Positions 60,477 through 64,000 of a DNA stretch of 64,000 bases are shown here, piece after piece. Numbering within the stretch: position 1 is the first letter of the stretch; every line of letters begins with the position of its first letter. Position numbers and translations under genes: made by a program. Under the pieces are notes generated by a model. It was given only the letters and a program-made list of their open reading frames with translations, was not told the DNA's origin and did no database searches. This DNA comes from Methylophaga thalassica (GTDB lineage Bacteria; Pseudomonadota; Gammaproteobacteria; Nitrosococcales; Methylophagaceae): assembly GCA_011052985.1 (NCBI GenBank), contig DRHY01000178.1, positions 21,772-85,771 of the forward strand. Reading direction: 5' to 3'.

Positions 60477-61332
60477 CTTGTTTTATCATAACAGCATGAC
60501 ATTTTAGATTAGCGAGTACGCCTTCTGTACCAATTTCTGGTCTGTTTTTAATTAACTGGGCCAGAATAAGTCCACGAACCTCAAATATATCGCTTGCTGA
60601 GATTGGTACTGCAATTTGGTTGTAACCTTTAGCAGACATATTCACAAAGTACTTATTTCCTTGATTTTCGATCATTAAACGCTTTGTATTATCAGCCCCA
60701 TAATTAGATAGCTCTACTTTCTTTAATAAACCGAACACAACCGCTGCTACATTGGGTAGGTCTGATCGTGTTATCTGAATTCTTAGTTTTTTAGTCCAAT
60801 CATATTGCCGAGGACCTAATGACATAGCCCCATCTATCGCAATAGTGTTATCTCCATTTCGTGTCTTGTCGTAAGAGAAGTAAATAGCTGCATTTTTGCC
60901 ATAAACGTGGTGACCAATAAATTCCTGAGATGAATTGTCAGTGTGGGGTTGCTCAACTGGCGAATTAGGGCTTGAAGCTTGGCTTATCTCAGTTTGATTT
61001 TCTGTTAGTTGTGGTTGTTGTCCAGTTGCTGAATTCTGGGCATGGTGATGTCCAACAGATTCCTGAGCCTTATTGTTTTTAGATGAAACAGGCTCATGCA
61101 TATTCTGGTATTGCGACTGATTAGCAGCTACAACCAATTCAGGCTGATCATTGTAGTGAGACAAAATGGTAATTAAATCATCACGGGCTTTTGAGTTAGA
61201 AGTGCAATGAGCAAGCGCTTTAGCAAACAGTTCCATCTTGCTTACTAATTGTAATCCTCTGTGCGTAACACGCATGGAAATGCCAGCATTGGCTAAGGTT
61301 TGATTTGTACTTTCAACAGTAAGCGCAGTCAT
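60463..61332 (-). CDS. conserved-looking plasmid protein, possible ssDNA-binding fold
   Basis: 289 residues. The N-terminal ~60 residues are helical, residues ~65-135 are Gln/Asn/Ser-rich linker, and the C-terminal ~150 residues (GPRQYDWTKKLRIQITRSDL, NVAAVVFGLLKKVEL, then NQGNKYFVNMSAKGYNQIAV) look like the duplicated Whirly/MRP1-type beta domain reported in plasmid proteins, although that link is by memory only. It overlaps the HNH gene by 14 bp, convergently. Its promoter carries the same 26-bp site as the Tus-like gene. Confidence 0.5.
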   Translation of the reverse strand: MTALTVESTNQTLANAGISMRVTHRGLQLVSKMELFAKALAHCTSNSKARDDLITILSHYNDQPELVVAANQSQYQNMHEPVSSKNNKAQESVGHHHAQNSATGQQPQLTENQTEISQASSPNSPVEQPHTDNSSQEFIGHHVYGKNAAIYFSYDKTRNGDNTIAIDGAMSLGPRQYDWTKKLRIQITRSDLPNVAAVVFGLLKKVELSNYGADNTKRLMIENQGNKYFVNMSAKGYNQIAVPISASDIFEVRGLILAQLIKNRPEIGTEGVLANLKCHAVMIKQANQQ

Positions 61333-61361
61333 AAAACTCTCCTGTTATAATATATAGCTAC

Positions 61362-61387
61362 ATACATATTATAACACAACCACATTA
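61362..61387 (-). promoter_or_regulatory. 26-bp candidate Tus-like site, left copy
   Basis: Read on the minus strand, TAATGTGGTTGTGTTATA and the next TATGTAT match the copy at 61642 with one difference. It lies between a TTGCGT (-35) and TAATAT (-10) of the leftward gene, so binding would block its promoter. Confidence 0.55.
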
Positions 61388-61641
61388 ACGCAACCCTAAA
61401 GCAGAGCCTTGTTTTTCTGCCTTGAAATATAGGATCTTTCTTGCTGCTTACTTTCTTTTGTTTTTGTTTTTTTTATTCTTTTTTACTATCTATTTATGTC
61501 TATTTAACGCTACGCGGGTCATTCATAGCAGTTGATATTTGATGATAAATGTCTTACCGGGTAGCAAAGACTCAATACGATCACGGATGGCTGTGCAGTA
61601 AGAAAGGTGTGTTGTTCGTAGAAAGAGTGTAAAGCTTGCTA

Positions 61642-61667
61642 TAATGTGGTTGTGTTATATTATGTAT
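61642..61667 (+). promoter_or_regulatory. 26-bp candidate Tus-like site, right copy
   Basis: TAATGTGGTTGTGTTATA then TATGTAT, spacing a TTGCTA and TATTAT promoter for the Tus-like gene. The inverse copy is 254 bp away. In E. coli, Tus binds TerB across its own promoter; this arrangement would fit. Confidence 0.55.
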
Positions 61668-61694
61668 TATATAACTTATTCTAAAAGGCTATTT

Positions 61695-62564
61695 ATGAGT
61701 ATGGCGCCCGAGTTAATGAGTCTTATTGAGCGTTTTGAAGGGATATATCTTCCTTTGCAAGAACTGCAGTATGCAGTAGCCGAGTTTGTTCGTGTCGATA
61801 ATGAATATCCGTATTGGGCTCATCTGGATGCGAGTAGAGAGTTAGTCGCATCACATATCGAATCTATGGAGTACCAGGATGATGATTCCAAAGCAGGGAG
61901 TACTTCGTCTATGCCCGCTGTTTTGGGCGTACCTTATGGAATGCTCTCTGAAGTACGTGCAATTAATGAAATGAGAGAAAACCTCATGGCTTTTCTCCGT
62001 GAAACCGACAAAGAGACTACTCCTGAGGGATATCGACTGAGCAAGTATTTGTTAGAAAAAGCAGGATTACATCGTTTTAATCGTAAAACTGCTGGACGAA
62101 CATTTCGCGTACTTGATAATAAGCCCGAATCTATCAGTTTTATCTGGTCGCAATCAAGATCAACACATAAATTGTCACGAGATGAGGCCATAGAGGTCGC
62201 TAATCGTAAAATTGCAAAAGTACGTGATGAAAAAGAGCTTCAAATTTTAAAATCTGAGCATGCTAGGTTAATGGAATTGCCCGAAGATGAAATTCTGGCC
62301 AGAGTTTATGTGACAACCGCCCAACCCAAAATGAATATAATCATTTTGGATAAGCGTATGCCGGTCACGACTGCTCATTTACCTTTATTCTATCCAGCAG
62401 ATAGCGATGATCACCTACCTATCATTGTCCCATTAGCAGAGAAATGGGAGGACCGACCACGAATCAGGCGCAGTGATGCGACGTTATGTGAAACGGCTTA
62501 CTGCCCAGTATTAAATATCTATCGTTATTTACCCGAGGATAAGCTTAGGAAAAAGAAAAAATGA
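61695..62564 (+). CDS. Tus-like replication terminus-binding protein
   Basis: The ATG at 61695 has AAAAGG upstream. The 289-residue protein aligns by eye with E. coli Tus (309 residues): PAVLGVPYGMLSEVRAINEM near residue 75 (Tus LPGVLCY...), then GRTFRVLDNKPESISFIWSQ (Tus YRTLTVLHDPATLRFGWAN), KLSRDEAIEV, and a C-terminal TAYCPVLNIYRYL (Tus IPRLHLYV). Tus arrests forks at Ter sites. A plasmid-borne copy may end or direct plasmid replication and repress its own and the divergent gene. Confidence 0.7.
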   Translation: MSMAPELMSLIERFEGIYLPLQELQYAVAEFVRVDNEYPYWAHLDASRELVASHIESMEYQDDDSKAGSTSSMPAVLGVPYGMLSEVRAINEMRENLMAFLRETDKETTPEGYRLSKYLLEKAGLHRFNRKTAGRTFRVLDNKPESISFIWSQSRSTHKLSRDEAIEVANRKIAKVRDEKELQILKSEHARLMELPEDEILARVYVTTAQPKMNIIILDKRMPVTTAHLPLFYPADSDDHLPIIVPLAEKWEDRPRIRRSDATLCETAYCPVLNIYRYLPEDKLRKKKK

Positions 62565-62923
62565 CTGGGACTATTCAAACTTTTATATTACTTACAGTAG
62601 TAATTGTTGCCGGGGTTTGTTTCTACAACCTAGCTGATACACCAAATCAACCCAGTCCTAAGGAATTTATACTAATTTCTAATGGCTGTATTGCTGAGCA
62701 GAATCTTCATCATGGGAAGTGTCCGAAATTATTACTGTTTGGCGTAGATGCTTCTTTATATCTCTACAATACTCGCTATAAGGCCATAATCAGTGAATCT
62801 TCTAATGATTTTTCAAATATTCTTCAAATGAGAGAGCATATGGTGCAAGAGACTTATAAATTTGCTGAACAAAATGGCATTTCATTGTCTGACAGTTATA
62901 CTTCTCACTGGCCAGAGCACTAA
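62561..62923 (+). CDS. single-helix membrane or exported protein
   Basis: 120 residues. It overlaps the Tus-like gene by 4 bp (ATGA). One N-terminal hydrophobic helix (IQTFILLTVVIVAGVCFYNL) anchors a soluble domain with two Cys (SNGCIAEQNL and GKCPKLL). Function unknown. Confidence 0.5.
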   Translation: MTGTIQTFILLTVVIVAGVCFYNLADTPNQPSPKEFILISNGCIAEQNLHHGKCPKLLLFGVDASLYLYNTRYKAIISESSNDFSNILQMREHMVQETYKFAEQNGISLSDSYTSHWPEH

Positions 62924-62949
62924 ATCAAAATCTAACATGGAGGTTCATT

Positions 62950-63396
62950 TTGCTAGAAAGCAATGTCATTAAACTGGCAAAAGCTCGACTTGAGGCGTTA
63001 AAAGTACTTGCCAATGATCATGTCGAATTTCAGGATGTATTCAATTTATATAGTGAAATTAAAGGGCTGGTGGATCTTCGATATATGAATCCAACCCATC
63101 TTTCTGATGATGCAATTAACGAATTAATATTAATTGATAATCTGGCTAGTCTAACAATGAGAAATGTTAATCCCACAGCGATAAAAGTCAGAACAGAGCA
63201 AGGCTCTCGACTTGATGAATACATGACTATGAACGAACGTGAACTCATAGATCTCATATTCAAACACGGAGGCCGCTTTAACAATCAGGATGCCATTTCT
63301 GTTGCAATCCACCGCGGGCTACTCGACGACGTGTTAAATGAGCGTCTCGCATACGAACAAGTTGCCAAAATAGAAGCTGAAATAACTAACAACTAA
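62950..63396 (+). CDS. hypothetical protein, TTG start
   Basis: 148 residues from the TTG, with ATGGAGGTTC seven bases upstream. Helical throughout (VIKLAKARLEALKVLANDHV, then NDAISVAIHRGLL). No motif was recognised. Confidence 0.5.
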   Translation: MLESNVIKLAKARLEALKVLANDHVEFQDVFNLYSEIKGLVDLRYMNPTHLSDDAINELILIDNLASLTMRNVNPTAIKVRTEQGSRLDEYMTMNERELIDLIFKHGGRFNNQDAISVAIHRGLLDDVLNERLAYEQVAKIEAEITNN

Positions 63397-63454
63397 CAAT
63401 TTATCTGCAAAGAACAATACTTATACCAATAGAACAATAAATGATTGTGGATGA

Positions 63455-63913
63455 ATGGCCATAAAAAGTTTTGATCACCTAAACCTTTATTTTGAAATGT
63501 CACAAAGTGACAATGCCATTGACCATGGCGTAGTTGCTTTGATGCAAGCTGAAGATATTCTTGCAGCGATAACATTCAGCGAGGTTTCAGGCATCTGGAG
63601 AGTACAAAAATCTGCCTCTAAAAAAGATTCTGGGTATGGACCTACGATATACAAAATATTGATGTCATTCGCTTGCGAGAGGGGCATATCTGGAATATCT
63701 CCAGTAAGTTGTAGGGCTAATAAAGAAGGTCAGACTAATGCAAGGGCGCAAAAGATATGGATGGGATTTGCCAAAGATCCCAAAGTGAATCGTAAAGCGT
63801 TGCCTAATGAGCTTCCAAACCCTGACTTAAATTTTAAATATTTTATTACAGAAGAAGGGGTCAGCTCACGAAACGGAAAAAATCGTACGCTAAGACCTCT
63901 GCAGTGTTCGTAA
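63455..63913 (+). CDS. hypothetical protein cut by a Tn3-family transposon
   Basis: The ATG at 63455 begins [15 protein letters not shown]. Genuine codons run to 63856 (about 134); the last 18 residues ([16 protein letters not shown] region) are read from the transposon terminal repeat. The native part has [18 protein letters not shown], slightly like acetyltransferase folds. The product is truncated. Function unknown. Confidence 0.5.
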   Translation: MAIKSFDHLNLYFEMSQSDNAIDHGVVALMQAEDILAAITFSEVSGIWRVQKSASKKDSGYGPTIYKILMSFACERGISGISPVSCRANKEGQTNARAQKIWMGFAKDPKVNRKALPNELPNPDLNFKYFITEEGVSSRNGKNRTLRPLQCS

Positions 63914-64000
63914 CGATCGGTACTTTCCTTGTTCGACCTGTTTGTCCTGCTGCCAGATATAGTCGCCGGTCAGGTTGATGTGCTCCCAGCCCAAGGGAGA
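63857..64000 (-). mobile_element. Tn3-family (Tn21-type) transposon end
   Basis: The 38-bp terminal repeat begins GGGGTCAGCTCACGAAACGG and ends CGTACGCTAAG, the form found in Tn21/Tn501 transposons. The transposase C-terminus is read from the right. The transposon continues beyond the window. Confidence 0.85.
63890..64000 (-). CDS. tnpA: Tn3-family transposase TnpA, C-terminus (partial)
   Basis: The minus strand reads [16 protein letters not shown] then [15 protein letters not shown] and a stop at 63890-63892, the typical ending of Tn3-family TnpA ([12 protein letters not shown]). The rest is outside the window. Confidence 0.85.
   Translation of the reverse strand, partial: SPLGWEHINLTGDYIWQQDKQVEQGKYRSLRTLQRS

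Noticed and set aside
1..64000. tRNA or rRNA genes
   Set aside because: No cloverleaf-like or rRNA-like segment was recognised by eye; a tRNAscan run could overturn this.

Overview
The window is AT-rich gammaproteobacterial mobile DNA, most likely part of a large conjugative plasmid. Evidence for a plasmid: a RepA-type initiator (56029-57129) beside about 20 iterons and a DnaA box (57301-58331), an actin-type ParM partition operon (5125-6386), a PRTRC cassette (26792-32994 plus a displaced piece at 50123-50314), a conjugation protein with a TraG N-terminal domain (140-1681), a MobH/TraI_2-like protein (3287-4507) and an AcaB/DUF1845-like protein (50983-51666). The VCR-like attC site and the IS/Tn types would fit a marine or aquatic host of the Shewanella/Vibrio kind, but the host cannot be fixed from the sequence alone. 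No rRNA, tRNA or CRISPR array was recognised.

Layout. 1-5 kb: transfer genes and small membrane proteins. 5-7.7 kb: parM operon, then about 1.2 kb without a convincing gene. 7.7-12.7 kb: tyrosine recombinase, small genes, a HEPN protein, a ParD/RelE-type toxin-antitoxin pair. 12.7-19 kb: a DndC-like PAPS-reductase-family protein, a lipoprotein, an orphan adenine methyltransferase with a DUF4942-like tail. 19-26 kb: strings of small unknown genes, many preceded by the same structured leader, plus one integron cassette with attC and an AbiGi-like gene. 26-33 kb: PRTRC cassette (parB, E, C, F, B and ThiF). 33-50.1 kb: a 17.1-kb transposon with a multi-tyrosine-recombinase module, inserted in the PRTRC thiF gene; its cargo includes RarA, two orphan ParS-like antitoxins, a sorbosone dehydrogenase-like protein, a quinone oxidoreductase with a divergent HxlR regulator, an IS3 copy and an IS256 fragment. 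50-56 kb: AcaB-like gene, CsrA, endonuclease I and more leader-driven small genes. 56-64 kb: repA, origin, a Tus-like terminator protein, then the end of a Tn21-type transposon.

The main discovery candidate is a family of about 12 structured 5' leaders (2.5, 4.6, 20.1, 20.7, 21.1, 22.0, 22.7, 25.8, 54.2, 54.9, 55.4 and 58.6 kb). Each lies directly upstream of a small protein of unknown function. Several share a TTGACA-N17 promoter, a series of hairpins including one with a TAMG tetraloop and compensatory stem changes, and a 3' module of CCC/GGG blocks. The blocks can pair as antiterminator or terminator, or can mask or release the Shine-Dalgarno GGAGA. This looks like one regulatory RNA class controlling a dispersed regulon on the element. 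A plasmid-borne CsrA (51716-51889) is a possible but untested partner.

Other notable points are a poly-A frameshift joining two halves of a recombinase, a Tus homologue flanked by two identical candidate binding sites, and several partial or orphan defence-related genes (HEPN, AbiGi, DndC-like, ParS-like, methyltransferase).
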